From positions 372,001-436,000 of the forward strand of contig NZ_JARVRW010000003.1 of NCBI RefSeq assembly GCF_030209475.1: DNA of 64,000 bases, written 5' to 3'. The notes under the pieces were generated by a model. It had not been told where the DNA came from and made no database searches. It worked only from the letters and a program-made list of their open reading frames with translations. Within the stretch, counting starts at the first letter, position 1. Each line of letters opens with the position of its first letter. Origin of the DNA: Microbacterium sp. lyk4-40-TSB-66. Its GTDB lineage: Bacteria > Actinomycetota > Actinomycetes > Actinomycetales > Microbacteriaceae. This document shows, piece after piece, positions 1 to 9,399 of the stretch. The position numbers and the translations under genes were made by a program.

Positions 1-10
1 CGTCCGATCA

Positions 11-709
11 TTGGATAACCCGTCCCCCTTCTTCAGCCGTCGCCGGTCGCGCAACAACTCCGCCTCGGCCATCGCGGTCATCGGGCTGGGCCGCTTCGGC
101 GGCGCCCTCGCCACGGAGCTGGCCCGCTCCGGCACCGAGGTGCTCGGAATCGACGCCGACGAAGACACGGTGCAGTCGCTGAACGGCGTGCTCACCCACG
201 TCGTGCGCGCCGACTCCACCCGTCAGGCGGCGCTCGAGCAGCTCGGTGTCGTCGACTTCGACCGGGTCGTCGTCGGGATCGGGTCCGACATCCAGGCCAG
301 CATCCTCACGACATCGCTGCTCAAGCGCATGGGCGCCCGGTCGATCTGGGCGAAGGCCATCAGCGAGCAGCACGGGCTCATCCTCGAGCAGCTCGGGATC
401 GAGCACGTCGTGTATCCCGAAGCCGATATGGGCCGGCGCATCGCCCACCTCGTGCGCGGGGCCATGCTCGACTACGTCGAATTCGACCGGGATCTCGTCG
501 TCGCCAAGACGGTGGCCCCGCGCGAGATCGTCGGGCAGACCCTGGAAGCGTCGGCCGTGCGTCGGCGGCACGGGGTGACGATCGTGAAGATCCGCGGCGC
601 GGATGGGGAATGGCGCGCCGCGGGCGCGGCATCCGTCATCCGCGAGGGCGACCTGTTGATCGTCATCGGCCCGGTCGAGCGCACCGAGCGCTTCGCAGCC
701 CTGGCCTGA
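11..709 (+). CDS. TrkA/KtrA-type potassium uptake regulatory subunit (RCK protein)
   Basis: Cytoplasmic nucleotide-binding subunit that gates a Trk/Ktr-type K+ channel. The 232-residue product has a Rossmann loop GLGRFG at residues 25-30 and acidic ribose-binding residues about 20 further on (GIDADED), typical of TrkA_N. A TrkA_C-like domain fills about residues 150-232. The length fits single-RCK KtrA proteins. The start used is TTG at 11, but the frame stays open to the window edge, so a start further upstream is possible. The membrane subunit (TrkH/KtrB) would be expected to the left, outside the window. A kdp operon and a KimA-like permease lie about 42-53 kb away in the same window. Confidence 0.88.
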   Translation: MDNPSPFFSRRRSRNNSASAIAVIGLGRFGGALATELARSGTEVLGIDADEDTVQSLNGVLTHVVRADSTRQAALEQLGVVDFDRVVVGIGSDIQASILTTSLLKRMGARSIWAKAISEQHGLILEQLGIEHVVYPEADMGRRIAHLVRGAMLDYVEFDRDLVVAKTVAPREIVGQTLEASAVRRRHGVTIVKIRGADGEWRAAGAASVIREGDLLIVIGPVERTERFAALA

Positions 710-771
710 CGTCCCTTGTGCGCCCAGCCGTCCGCGACGAGAGTGATGGCGACGCGATGGGGGAGGTCGTC

Positions 772-1093
772 ATGAAGGTCATGCTCGTGATGTGGTCCGA
801 CGGGAGCTACGACGGCGGTGACGCGGAAGGGGACTACGCCGCCTGGATGCGGTACGAACAGGCGCTGCGCGCCGACGGGGTGATGAGCGAATCGGGCCAG
901 TTCGCCGAGGTCGAGGACGCCCGTGCGGTGATGACGTCGATCTCACGGCATCCGGATGCCGAGCCCGAGCCCTCGCGTGCCCTGTCGGGCTACTACCTGC
1001 TCGACGTCGCCGACCTCGATGCGGCCCACCGATTACGCGCGGCGCGCACCGTTGTACGGCACCGTCGAGGTGCGCCCGATCGTGGAGTACTGA
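772..1093 (+). pseudogene. YCII-domain protein, single-base frameshift
   Basis: From ATG 772 (ribosome site GGGGAG near 759-764) the frame gives a typical YCII-related protein: start MKVMLVMWSDG, middle GYYLLDVADLDAAH. It then overruns the family's usual end and continues to 1215 with unrelated residues. The neighbouring frame supplies the expected C-terminus LYGTVEVRPIVEY with TGA at 1091-1093. Removing one T of the TT at 1033-1034 joins the two parts into 106 residues (HRYARRAPLYGTVEV). YCII proteins are small dimeric alpha/beta-barrel proteins of poorly known function, often next to sigma factors. It is either a real frameshift or a sequencing error. Confidence 0.72.
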
Positions 1094-1192
1094 CCTTCAG
1101 CCCGCTCGAGAAGGCGTACAGGGTGTCGTTCTGCGTGGCTGAGGCGCCCGCCAGGCGACAGAAGACGAACCGTTACGCGAGGGCGAAGAGGA

Positions 1193-1330
1193 TCAGCCGA
1201 GGATCAGGGAGATGACGGTCGCGCCGCCGCCGGTGAGGACCAGCGCGCCGATCACGACCCACGCGGTGATCTTGACGCGCTTCTGACGCTTGTCGCTGAA
1301 CACGGTCATGTCGTCGTCGTCATCGGTCAT
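1193..1330 (-). CDS. small single-pass membrane protein (45 aa)
   Basis: A 45-residue product: an acidic N-terminus (MTDDDDDM), a short basic stretch (DKRQKRVK), then one hydrophobic helix of about 22 residues ending ISLILG. A strong ribosome site (GAGAGGAGAC) lies 5-10 bases upstream of ATG 1330. The gene follows purL on the same strand after about 80 bases, so it may be cotranscribed. The family is not recognised. The basic stretch before the helix suggests the N-terminus stays in the cytoplasm. Confidence 0.7.
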   Translation of the reverse strand: MTDDDDDMTVFSDKRQKRVKITAWVVIGALVLTGGGATVISLILG

Positions 1331-1412
1331 CGCGCGTCTCCTCTCGTCGGGCGGTCGGGATCGGTGTCGAGCTCCTCGTCGCGCGGCCCGAGCGGACCGC
1401 GCGACCGAAGGC

Positions 1413-3755
1413 TCAGGCCACGGTCTCCGTGACAGTGGGGCCGAAGACCGCCGGCAGCGTCTCGTTCGAGAGGCGACGCAGCTCGGACACGGTCACGGTG
1501 AACACGTCCTGGATCTCGAGCGCCGCCTCCGTGCCCGGCTCGACGTCGGTCACGCCGATGCGCAGCACCGGGTAGCCGCGGCCGTCGCAGAGACCCCGGA
1601 ACTTCACGTCTTCTTCGCGGGGCACGCTCACCAGCACGCGGCCGGTCGACTCGCTGAACAGGGCGGCGGTGGCATCCACGCCGTCGCGTTCCATGAGCTC
1701 GGTGATCCACACGCGCGCGCCGACCCCGAAGCGCATGACGCCTTCGGCGAGGGTCTGCGCGAGGCCACCCGACGACAGGTCGTGGGCGCTCGAGACGAGC
1801 GACTGCGAGCCCGCTGCCTGCAGGAGCTCGGCGAGCTTGCGCTCCTTCGCGAGGTCGACCTGAGGCGGGCGACCGCCGAGGTGGTCGTGGATCGTGCCGG
1901 CCCACTGCGAGCCGTCGAGCTCGTCGGCGGTGGTGCCGAGCAGGTAGAGGTTCTCACCCGCGTCCTGCCATCCGCTCGGGATGCGCGCGGCGACGTCGTC
2001 GATGATGCCCAGAACGCCCACGACCGGAGTCGGGTGGATCGGCTGGTCACCGGTCTGGTTGTAGAACGAGACGTTGCCGCCCGTGACCGGGATGCCGAGC
2101 TCGAGGCAGCCGTCGCTCAGGCCCTCGACGGCCTGGCTGAACTGCCACATGACCTCGGGGTTCTCGGGGCTGCCGAAGTTGAGGCAGTCGGTGACGGCCG
2201 TGGGCACGGCACCGGTGACGGCGACGTTGCGGTACGCCTCGGCGAGGGCGAGCTTCGCGCCGTTGTACGGGTCGAGCTGGTTGTAGCGGCCGTTGCAGTC
2301 GGTCGCGATCGCGAAGCCGAGGCCGGTCTCTTCATCGACGCGGATCATGCCGGCGTCGTCGGGGAAGCTCAGCGCGGTGTTGCCCAGCACGTAGTAGTCG
2401 TACTGGTTCGTGATCCACGAGGTGTCGGCGAGATTCGGGCTCGCGACGAGGGTCGTGAACTGATCGCGGAGGGTGTCGGCATCCGTCGCCCGGGGGAGCG
2501 TCGCAGCGGTGTCGTCGTTCAGGGCGTCGATCCACGTGGGGTAGGCGACGGGGCGCTCGTAGACGGGGCCGTCGACCGCGACGGTCGAGGGGTCGACGTC
2601 GACGATGCGCTCGCCGTACCAGTCGATGACGAGGCGGCCGTCGCCGGTGACCTCTCCGAGCACGCTCGTCTCGACGTCCCACTTGCCGACGACGGCGAGG
2701 AAGGCGTCGAGCTTCTCGGGAGCCACGATCGCCATCATGCGCTCCTGCGACTCCGACATGAGGATCTCTTCGGGCGTCAGCGAGGGGTCGCGCAGCAGCA
2801 CCTTCGACAGCTCGACCTTCATACCGCTGTCGCCGTTGGCGGCGAGCTCGCTCGTGGCGCACGAGATGCCCGCGGCACCGAGGTCTTGGATCGCCTCGAC
2901 GAGGTCGTCCTTGTACAGCTCGAGGCAGCACTCGATGAGCACCTTCTCGGCGAAGGGGTCGCCCACCTGCACCGCGGGACGCTTGGTGGGTCCGCCGTCG
3001 GCGAAGGTGTCGGATGCCAGGATGCTCGCGCCGCCGATGCCGTCGCCACCCGTGCGGGCGCCGAAGAGCACGACCTTGTTGCCCACGCCGGTGGCGTTGG
3101 CGAGCTTGATGTCTTCGTGGCGCATGACGCCCACCGCGAGGGCGTTGACGAGCGGGTTGCCCTGGTAGACCGCGTCGAACACGGTCTCGCCGCCGATGTT
3201 CGGCAGGCCCAGGCAGTTGCCGTAGAACGAGATGCCGCTCGTGACACCGTGGACGACCCGCGGGGTGTCGGGGTGGTCGATCGCGCCGAAGCGCAGCTGG
3301 TCCATGACCGCGACCGGACGCGCGCCCATCGAGATGATGTCGCGGACGATGCCGCCGACGCCGGTCGCGGCACCCTGGAACGGCTCGATGTAGCTGGGGT
3401 GGTTGTGCGACTCGACCTTGAAGGTGACAGCCCAGCCGTCGCCCACGTCGACGACGCCCGCGTTCTGGCCCATACCGACCATGAGGCGGGTCTTCATCTC
3501 GTCGCTGACCTTCTGGCCGAATTGGCGCAGGTAGGTCTTGCTCGATTTGTAGGAGCAGTGCTCGCTCCACATGACCGAGTACATCGCGAGCTCGCCGCTG
3601 GTGGGGCGGCGGCCGAGGATCTCGCGGATCTTGGCGTACTCGTCGCTCTTGAGACCGAGGGCGCCGTACGGCTGCTCTTTCTCGGGCGTGGCGATCGCGT
3701 TGTCGACGGTGTCGGCGAGGGCCGTACGGGCGTCGGAAGGGTTCGGGGTGGTCAC
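1413..3755 (-). CDS. purL: phosphoribosylformylglycinamidine synthase subunit PurL
   Basis: Catalyses the ATP- and glutamine-dependent step from FGAR to FGAM in de novo purine synthesis. At 780 residues this is the 'small' Bacillus-type PurL, which works with separate PurS and PurQ; neither is seen nearby. Recognisable blocks include [15 protein letters not shown] near the N-terminus, [19 protein letters not shown], the repeat-domain motif GGNVSFYN, and [17 protein letters not shown]. The start is taken as GTG 3755, with GGAG about 10 bases upstream. A TAGACT -10 box at 3796-3801 implies a leader of about 35 nt. Reading further upstream gives low-complexity residues only. Confidence 0.97.
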   Translation of the reverse strand: MTTPNPSDARTALADTVDNAIATPEKEQPYGALGLKSDEYAKIREILGRRPTSGELAMYSVMWSEHCSYKSSKTYLRQFGQKVSDEMKTRLMVGMGQNAGVVDVGDGWAVTFKVESHNHPSYIEPFQGAATGVGGIVRDIISMGARPVAVMDQLRFGAIDHPDTPRVVHGVTSGISFYGNCLGLPNIGGETVFDAVYQGNPLVNALAVGVMRHEDIKLANATGVGNKVVLFGARTGGDGIGGASILASDTFADGGPTKRPAVQVGDPFAEKVLIECCLELYKDDLVEAIQDLGAAGISCATSELAANGDSGMKVELSKVLLRDPSLTPEEILMSESQERMMAIVAPEKLDAFLAVVGKWDVETSVLGEVTGDGRLVIDWYGERIVDVDPSTVAVDGPVYERPVAYPTWIDALNDDTAATLPRATDADTLRDQFTTLVASPNLADTSWITNQYDYYVLGNTALSFPDDAGMIRVDEETGLGFAIATDCNGRYNQLDPYNGAKLALAEAYRNVAVTGAVPTAVTDCLNFGSPENPEVMWQFSQAVEGLSDGCLELGIPVTGGNVSFYNQTGDQPIHPTPVVGVLGIIDDVAARIPSGWQDAGENLYLLGTTADELDGSQWAGTIHDHLGGRPPQVDLAKERKLAELLQAAGSQSLVSSAHDLSSGGLAQTLAEGVMRFGVGARVWITELMERDGVDATAALFSESTGRVLVSVPREEDVKFRGLCDGRGYPVLRIGVTDVEPGTEAALEIQDVFTVTVSELRRLSNETLPAVFGPTVTETVA

Positions 3756-3795
3756 GCGGCTGAGCTCCAAGAATCGCAGGGGCCGGACGGGAGTC

Positions 3796-3801
3796 AGTCT
3801 A
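3796..3801 (-). promoter_or_regulatory. purL -10 box (TAGACT)
   Basis: On the minus strand TAGACT lies about 40 bases upstream of the purL GTG. No convincing -35 element was found. It is one of only a few consensus-like hexamers in this very GC-rich divergent gap (3756-3963). Confidence 0.4.
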
Positions 3802-3963
3802 GTTGGGTGCGCCGACATTGCCCGGGGCCGGCGGCTCGGGATCGGTGATCGGCGTACGGTCGCCGCGTGGGTGGCATCCGGGCCGAGATCGCGGACTTCG
3901 TCGGCGGGCGCGGGGCAGGATGGAGCCGAAGGGCCGAAGAACGGCCCGCGGAGGGGTGGGGTC

Positions 3964-4959
3964 ATGCGCGTGGTCATCGCCCCCGACAAGTTCAAGGGCA
4001 CGCTGACGGCGCGCGAAGCGGCGGATGCCATGGCACGTGCCGTTCGCGAGAGGTGGCCCGACGCGGTGGTCGCCGTCATCCCCATGGCCGATGGCGGTGA
4101 CGGGACGCTCGATGCGCTCGGGGGAGCGAACCGCCGCGACACCGTGACCGGTCCGCTCGGCCGCCCGGTCGAGGCCCGTTGGCGCCTCGACGGCGGGTTC
4201 GCGGTGATCGAGTCGGCCGCGGCATCCGGGCTCGTGCTCGCGGGCGGAGCGGAGGGGAACGATCCGTGGGACGCCACGAGCCGCGGCGTCGGCGAACTCG
4301 TCGCGCGCGCGATCGACGCGGGGGCCGCCCGGATCGTCGTCGGCATGGGCGGGTCGGCGATGACCGACGGCGGGCGCGGCGCGATCGAGGCCCTGGGCGA
4401 TCTCGCGCCGTTCGCGCCAGGGCGGGTCGTCGTGCTGACCGACACGACCGTGGCGTTCGACGATGCGGCCCGGGTGTTCGCCCCGCAGAAAGGGGCCGAC
4501 GCGGCGCTGGTCGAGCGACTCACCGCCCGACTCCACGCGGATGCCGCGGAGTGGCTCGCCCGCTTCGGGGCGGACGTGCGAGGAATTCCCCGCACCGGGG
4601 CGGCGGGGGGCCTGTCCGGGGCGCTGTTCGCCGCGGGGGCGGAGCTCGTCGACGGGGCCGCATACGTCGCCGACGTGCTCGGTCTCGACGCCGCCGTCGC
4701 CGCGGCCGACCTCGTGCTCACCGGGGAGGGGGCGTTCGACGCCACGAGTCGCGCGGGTAAGGGGCCGGGGCACGTGCTCGCGCTCGCCGAGTCGCACGGT
4801 GTGCCGGTGCGGGTGGTCGCCGGGATCGTCTCAGACGAGGCGCGCGGCCCGGGGGTCGTGGCGGTCGCCGAGGTCGTCGGCATCCATCGCGCCCTCGGTC
4901 ACCCGGCGGATGCCGTGCGGATCGCGACGGAGGCGGCGCTCGCCGATATGCCGACCTGA
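3964..4959 (+). CDS. glycerate kinase
   Basis: Phosphorylates D-glycerate, feeding glycerate from glyoxylate or allantoin-type routes into glycolysis. The 331-residue product begins [16 protein letters not shown], the glycerate kinase type 1 signature, followed by [27 protein letters not shown] and FAPQKGAD. It is shorter than the usual roughly 370-380 residues because the segment between [10 protein letters not shown] and FAPQKGAD is compact. The family's usual CDV motif there reads [11 protein letters not shown] purine-rich ribosome site (GGAGGGGTGGGG) precedes ATG 3964. It diverges from purL. Confidence 0.9.
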   Translation: MRVVIAPDKFKGTLTAREAADAMARAVRERWPDAVVAVIPMADGGDGTLDALGGANRRDTVTGPLGRPVEARWRLDGGFAVIESAAASGLVLAGGAEGNDPWDATSRGVGELVARAIDAGAARIVVGMGGSAMTDGGRGAIEALGDLAPFAPGRVVVLTDTTVAFDDAARVFAPQKGADAALVERLTARLHADAAEWLARFGADVRGIPRTGAAGGLSGALFAAGAELVDGAAYVADVLGLDAAVAAADLVLTGEGAFDATSRAGKGPGHVLALAESHGVPVRVVAGIVSDEARGPGVVAVAEVVGIHRALGHPADAVRIATEAALADMPT

Positions 4960-5067
4960 GGCCGATCTGCGCACCGGGGTCGGGTGTGCACGGTGGATGC
5001 CGGCGGCCAGACCCCGCCGCGCGGCGACGCCCCGCGGGGGTCGAGTCGCCTGCATCGCAGATGCGCA

Positions 5068-5106
5068 CGATCCTCGGATCTTCTTCGGAGAGAACTGCGA
5101 GGATCG
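5068..5106. repeat. palindromic repeat family 2, copy A (CTGCGAG hairpin)
   Basis: Arms CGATCCTCG (5068-5076) and CGAGGATCG (5098-5106) are a perfect 9-bp inverted repeat around a 21-nt loop. The right arm is preceded by GAGAACTG, and a degenerate TTCCGCAG follows. The same layout recurs at 6741-6790 and 35707-35751. It sits between the convergent glycerate kinase and GNAT-AAA genes, so it may act as a bidirectional transcription end. Confidence 0.7.
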
Positions 5107-5148
5107 CGCGCTCTTCCGCAGATCGCGCGTGTCAGCCGTCGGGCGGTC

Positions 5149-6426
5149 TCACACCCGCCCGACGGTGGTGATGTCCTCCAGGAACTCCGCGACCGCCTCC
5201 GGCGACACCGTCGCCCGTGTCCGGGCGATCGCGGCCGTGTAATCGGACATGTACGGACCCGCGGGGTCGGGTTCGCCGGCATCGACCGCCGACTCCAGAG
5301 CCGACTGCGAGGCCTGACGGGCCGCGAACTCGACGTCGGCGGGCGAGAAGCCCTCGCTCATCACCACGAGATCGGCGATGTCGATGTCGACGGCGCTCTC
5401 GGGCACGTAGCGCTGCCAGATCGCGGTGCGCGCCTGCTCGTCGGGCAGACCGATCGGGATGACGTAGTCGAAGCGGCCGTGGCGCAGGAACGCGGCATCC
5501 AGAGAGCGGATGAAGTTGGTCGCGCAGATGAGGATGCGTCCGGGTTGTTCGCGGAAGGCCGGGATGATCTTCAGCAACTCGTTCGTGACGCCCTGCGTCG
5601 GCGAGGGGGGCTCGCCCTGACGGTGCGAGGCGATCTCCTCCACCTCGTCGATGAAGACGACGGCGTGCTCCAGCTCGGCGATCGCGGCGAAGGTGGACCG
5701 CAGGGCCCCCGCCAGGCCCTCGGGCGCCCCCGCGAGGCGCGAGGGGAACACCTCGACGAACGACCACTCCAGACGTGACGCGATCGCCTTCGCGAAGGTC
5801 GTCTTGCCGGTTCCGGGCGGACCGAACAGCACGATCGCGCGCGGCGGCACCACCCCGAAGCGATCGGCGAGCTCGGTATGCGCGAGGGGCATGACGACGC
5901 GGCGCTCGAGCAGGTCTTTCTCGGCGGTCATCCCGCCCACGGCATCCCACAGCCCCCGCGGGAGGACGCGGCCGCCCAGTTCGGCGAGCAGCTTCAACTC
6001 CTCGCGCTGCACGGGGATGTGCCGCTCGAAGTACCGCAGGTCGTGCAGGGGCGCGAAGCCCTGCACGAGGAACGCGTCGACCGGAGTCTCGCCGGTGGGA
6101 ACGAGGGCCGACAGCTTGCTGATGCCGTGCGGCGCCATGCGCGCCTCGAGGGCGCCGAGGAGCGCCGCACCGAGCCCGCTCGTGCGGTGGTGCTCCGTCG
6201 TGGCGAGGAAGACCACCCAGCCCTGGGCGTGCGCGGCGCGGCCGACGGCCGCCCCCACCACGCGCTCGCCCGACACCGCGACGACCGCGACGTCCTTCGC
6301 GCAGGAGGCGAGGACCTCGGAGAGGCTGTACACCGGTTCGGTGCCGTCGGCGGTGACGATCTCCCAGAGGCGGAGGATGTCGTCGACGTCGTCGGCGTGG
6401 TAGTCGCGGATACGCCACGCGGCCAT
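5149..6426 (-). CDS. GNAT acetyltransferase - AAA+ ATPase fusion protein
   Basis: A 425-residue two-domain protein. Residues 4-135 form a GNAT-like acetyltransferase domain (start RIRDYHADDVDDILRLWE; acetyl-CoA loop region HHRTSGLGAALL near 79-90). Residues about 160-400 form a CDC48/FtsH-like AAA+ module with Walker A FGPPGTGKTT (201-210), Walker B VVFIDEVEE (256-264), sensor CATN and an arginine-finger region RHGRFD. A ribosome site AAGGAA precedes ATG 6426. The fusion suggests ATP-driven remodelling coupled to acetylation, but the substrate is unknown. It is monocistronic, with no recognisable partner next to it. Confidence 0.85.
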   Translation of the reverse strand: MAAWRIRDYHADDVDDILRLWEIVTADGTEPVYSLSEVLASCAKDVAVVAVSGERVVGAAVGRAAHAQGWVVFLATTEHHRTSGLGAALLGALEARMAPHGISKLSALVPTGETPVDAFLVQGFAPLHDLRYFERHIPVQREELKLLAELGGRVLPRGLWDAVGGMTAEKDLLERRVVMPLAHTELADRFGVVPPRAIVLFGPPGTGKTTFAKAIASRLEWSFVEVFPSRLAGAPEGLAGALRSTFAAIAELEHAVVFIDEVEEIASHRQGEPPSPTQGVTNELLKIIPAFREQPGRILICATNFIRSLDAAFLRHGRFDYVIPIGLPDEQARTAIWQRYVPESAVDIDIADLVVMSEGFSPADVEFAARQASQSALESAVDAGEPDPAGPYMSDYTAAIARTRATVSPEAVAEFLEDITTVGRV

Positions 6427-6611
6427 GTTCGTGTTCCTTCGATCGGTCGGTGCTCGACTCCCGGGATCGGCCGTGACGTTCCGGATGCCGAGCGCGCCGG
6501 CATCGATCGGGGTGCTCCTCGACAACGGACGCCGAGGCCGCGGCGGCGGGGTGCGCGCGTCGCGGGCCTCTGCTCGGGATCACCGTAGCGTCCCGCCGGC
6601 GCCGCGGGCCA

Positions 6612-6659
6612 GTGCGGCGACGCCGTGGCCGGCCGGTGCGGCGACGCCGTGGCCGGCCG
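6612..6659. repeat. 24-bp perfect tandem duplication
   Basis: Two adjacent identical 24-bp units, 6612-6635 and 6636-6659, each beginning GTGCGGCGACGC and ending GGCCGGCCG. They are intergenic; a recent slippage duplication is the simplest explanation. Confidence 0.85.
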
Positions 6660-6740
6660 CGCCCGGGCCGTCTGCGCGGAGGGGAGTGCGTCGGTGGGGT
6701 GGGCGGACCGGTCTCGCGAGATCGCAGGATCGCGCGAAGC

Positions 6741-6790
6741 CCGCAGATTCGCGGCTGGATACTGCGAGGATCAGCCGTTTCTGCGAGGGT
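6741..6790. repeat. palindromic repeat family 2, copy B (decayed)
   Basis: It shares with the other two copies the ordered words CCGCAGATTC, GCGG, ACTGCGAGGATC and TTTCTGCGAG. The inverted repeat itself is weak here, so this looks like a degenerate copy of the hairpin seen at 5068 and 35707. Confidence 0.55.
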
Positions 6791-7031
6791 CGCGTCGCGC
6801 GCACCGGCGCGAACCGGCCGACGCCAGCCCGCGGGCGCACCGGCTCGCACGCGCCGCGCACCGGCGTTGACGCCCCGCGCACCGCCACTCACGCCCCGCG
6901 CCGCCGCGTGCCCGCCCGCCCCGGCCGGCGCCAGGCCGCGGGCGTACCGGCATGCACGCGCCACCGCCGGCTCGCAACCGCCCGCGCCCACCACCGCGAC
7001 GCCCGCCGCGGCGAGCACCGATCGCGGCGGG

Positions 7032-9353
7032 TCAGGCGGTCTTCGCGATACGCACCCGGATGTCCTTCATCAGCGGCTGGTCGCTCTGGCGGCTGTAGTC
7101 GTCCGGTCCGAGCAGCACGTTCAACTCGGGGAAGTACCCGGCCGCACTGCCGCGCGGGGTGTCGTACTCGAGGGCGCGGAACGCGGTGACACGGCGCACG
7201 GAGCCGTCGCGCGAGGTGGCGACGATGTCGACCAGGTCGCCCTCGGCGATGCCGCGCTCCTTCATGTCGCGCCGGTTCATGAACACCAGCTCGCGGATGT
7301 TGCGCACGCCCCGGTAGCGGTCGTCGGCCGAGTAGATCGTGGTGTTCCACTGGTCGTGGGAGCGCATGGTCTGCAGCACCAGCACGTCGGCCTCTTCGGG
7401 GATGACGTTCGGCAGCTCGGCATCCGAGAACTCCGCTCTGCCGGACGGCGTCTGGAAGTCGCGCTCGCGGGCGGGCTGCGGGACGCGGAATCCGTAGTGC
7501 TGACGCACGAGCTCGTTGAAGCCCTCGAAGCCGGGAAGGACCTTCGCCATGGTGTCGCGGATGCGGTCGTAGTCGCCGACGTACCACTCCCACGGCGTAG
7601 CCGATTCGGGCATCGTCGCGCGGGCGAGGCGGGCGATGATCTCGGGCTCGCTGAGCAGGTGGGGCGATGCCGGGCGCCGCGAGCCGAGCGACAGCATGAC
7701 CGAGCTCATCGCATCCTCGGTCGAGATCGACTGCGGCCCGGCCTCTTGCACGTCGCGTTCGGTGCGCCCGAGGCACGGGAGGATCAACGCCTCTTTCCCG
7801 TGGGTGAGGTGGCTGCGGTTGAGCTTGGTGCTGACGTGGGCGGTGAGCTCGCAGCGGCCCATGCCCTCGGCGGTCAGCGTCGTGTCGGGAGCGGCGCGCA
7901 CGAAGTTGCCGCCCATGCCGAGGAAGACCTTGAGATCTCCGCGGTGCAACGCCGCCACCGTGTGCACGGTGTCGAGTCCGGGCTCGCGGGGCGAGGTGAT
8001 GCCGCAGACCTCGTCGAGCTTGGCGAGCCAGCTCTCGGTGGGCTTGTGGTTGATGCCGCACGTGCGGTTGCCCTGCACGTTGCTGTGGCCGCGGACGGGC
8101 GAGGGACCGGTGCCCTTCCGCCCCACGTTGCCGCGCAGCAGCAGCAGGTTGACGATCTCGCGCACGGTGTCGACACCGTGCTGGTGCTGGCTGACGCCGA
8201 GGCACCAGCTGATGACGCACCGCTCCGACGCGAGGTAGACGGCTGCAGCCCCGCGGATCTCGGCCTCGGTGAGACCGGCCTGCTCGACCAGCTTCGGCCA
8301 CGGGGTGGCCTCGACCAGGGTGCGGTACTCATCCAGCCCCGTCGTGTACTCGTCGAGGAACGCGCGATCGAGGGCGGTCGGGTCGGTCTCCGACGCCTCG
8401 AAGACGACCTTCGCCATACCGCGCACCAGTGCGAGGTCGCCACCCGGGCGCACCTGCAGGTTCATCGTGCTGGTCGGGGTGCTGTTGAACGTCGCCATGT
8501 CGAGGATCTCGTGCGGCACGATCGTGCGGGTGCCCGCCACCTCGCGCAGCGGATTGACGTGCACGACCTGTGCGCCGCGATCGATGGCCTCGGCGAGGCT
8601 CGTGAGCATGCGCGGGGCGTTCGACGCGGCGTTCACGCCCAGCACGAACAGCGCGTCGCACGACTCCCAGTCCTCGAGGTCGGCGGTGCCCTTGCCCGTG
8701 GCGAGGGATGCCGTCAGCCCGCGGCCCGAGCCCTCGTGGCACATGTTCGAGCAGTCGGGGAGGTTGTTCGTGCCGAGCTCGCGGGCGAACAGCTGGTACA
8801 GGAACGACGCCTCGTTGCTGAGGCGGCCGGAGGTGTAGAACGCCGCCTGATCGGGCGAATCGAGAGCCGTCAGGTGGCGCGCGATCATGCGGAACGCGTC
8901 GTTCCACGAGATCGGCACGTAGTGGTCGGTCTCGGCGTCGTACGCCATCGGGCCGACGAGGCGTCCGGCGTCTTCGAGCTCGAAGTCGCTCCACTGCGAC
9001 AGCTCCGTCACCGAGTGCTCGGCGAAGAACTCCTTGCCGACTCGCTTGTGCGTCATCTCCCACGTGACGTGCTTGATGCCGTTCTCGCAGATGTCGAGGG
9101 CGACGCCCTTGTCGTCGGGCCACGCGCACCCGGGGCAGTCGAACCCGCTCTTGGGGTGGTTCATCGTGAACATCGCCTTGGTGCCGGCGACGGGTTGGCG
9201 CTGTTCGAGCAGCACCTTCCCCACGGTCATGGCGGCGCCCCACCCGGCGGCGGGATGCTCGTAGGCCCCCGTGCTCGACCAGTCCCCGTCGACCTGCGGC
9301 CCGAGGCCGCCCTGACGTGGCTTCTCGGTCATCAGTCCAAAGGACTCACCCAT
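7032..9353 (-). CDS. FdhF/YdeP-family molybdopterin oxidoreductase
   Basis: Molybdopterin-dinucleotide oxidoreductase related to formate dehydrogenase alpha subunits, 773 residues, cytoplasmic (no Tat signal). The YdeP-type N-terminus has C73-PG-C76, and the proposed Mo ligand cysteine lies in SNMCHEGSG (C205), not selenocysteine. Further family blocks are LRGNVGRKGTGPSPVRGHSNVQG and the C-terminal molydop-binding domain MNRRDMKERGIAEGDLVDI. The start is ATG 9353 because GGAGGG lies 5 bases upstream. fdhD follows upstream on the same strand after 46 bp, fitting its sulfuration role. The substrate is unknown; E. coli YdeP is linked to acid resistance. Confidence 0.92.
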   Translation of the reverse strand: MGESFGLMTEKPRQGGLGPQVDGDWSSTGAYEHPAAGWGAAMTVGKVLLEQRQPVAGTKAMFTMNHPKSGFDCPGCAWPDDKGVALDICENGIKHVTWEMTHKRVGKEFFAEHSVTELSQWSDFELEDAGRLVGPMAYDAETDHYVPISWNDAFRMIARHLTALDSPDQAAFYTSGRLSNEASFLYQLFARELGTNNLPDCSNMCHEGSGRGLTASLATGKGTADLEDWESCDALFVLGVNAASNAPRMLTSLAEAIDRGAQVVHVNPLREVAGTRTIVPHEILDMATFNSTPTSTMNLQVRPGGDLALVRGMAKVVFEASETDPTALDRAFLDEYTTGLDEYRTLVEATPWPKLVEQAGLTEAEIRGAAAVYLASERCVISWCLGVSQHQHGVDTVREIVNLLLLRGNVGRKGTGPSPVRGHSNVQGNRTCGINHKPTESWLAKLDEVCGITSPREPGLDTVHTVAALHRGDLKVFLGMGGNFVRAAPDTTLTAEGMGRCELTAHVSTKLNRSHLTHGKEALILPCLGRTERDVQEAGPQSISTEDAMSSVMLSLGSRRPASPHLLSEPEIIARLARATMPESATPWEWYVGDYDRIRDTMAKVLPGFEGFNELVRQHYGFRVPQPARERDFQTPSGRAEFSDAELPNVIPEEADVLVLQTMRSHDQWNTTIYSADDRYRGVRNIRELVFMNRRDMKERGIAEGDLVDIVATSRDGSVRRVTAFRALEYDTPRGSAAGYFPELNVLLGPDDYSRQSDQPLMKDIRVRIAKTA

Positions 9354-9399
9354 GTCGACCCTCCGGTGGTCATGGCGCCGGGCTCGTGGCATCCGGTCG

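Larger units (their letters stand above)
6427..7031. other. 605-bp gene-free, GC-rich repeat-bearing gap
   Basis: No supportable gene was found on either strand. It holds a perfect 24-bp tandem duplication (6612-6635 and 6636-6659, unit beginning GTGCGGCGACGC), a degenerate family-2 palindrome (6741-6790), and an imperfect direct repeat of about 45 bp starting near 6821 and again near 6924 (shared words CCGCGGGCG, ACCGGC, GCACGCGCC). ORFs crossing it are Arg/Ala/Gly-rich without domains and look like frame shadows of GC-rich DNA. Confidence 0.6.

Noticed and set aside
1094..1215. Continuation of the YCII reading frame to 1215
   Set aside because: The residues are unlike the family, and the true family C-terminus is found in the neighbouring frame ending at 1093.
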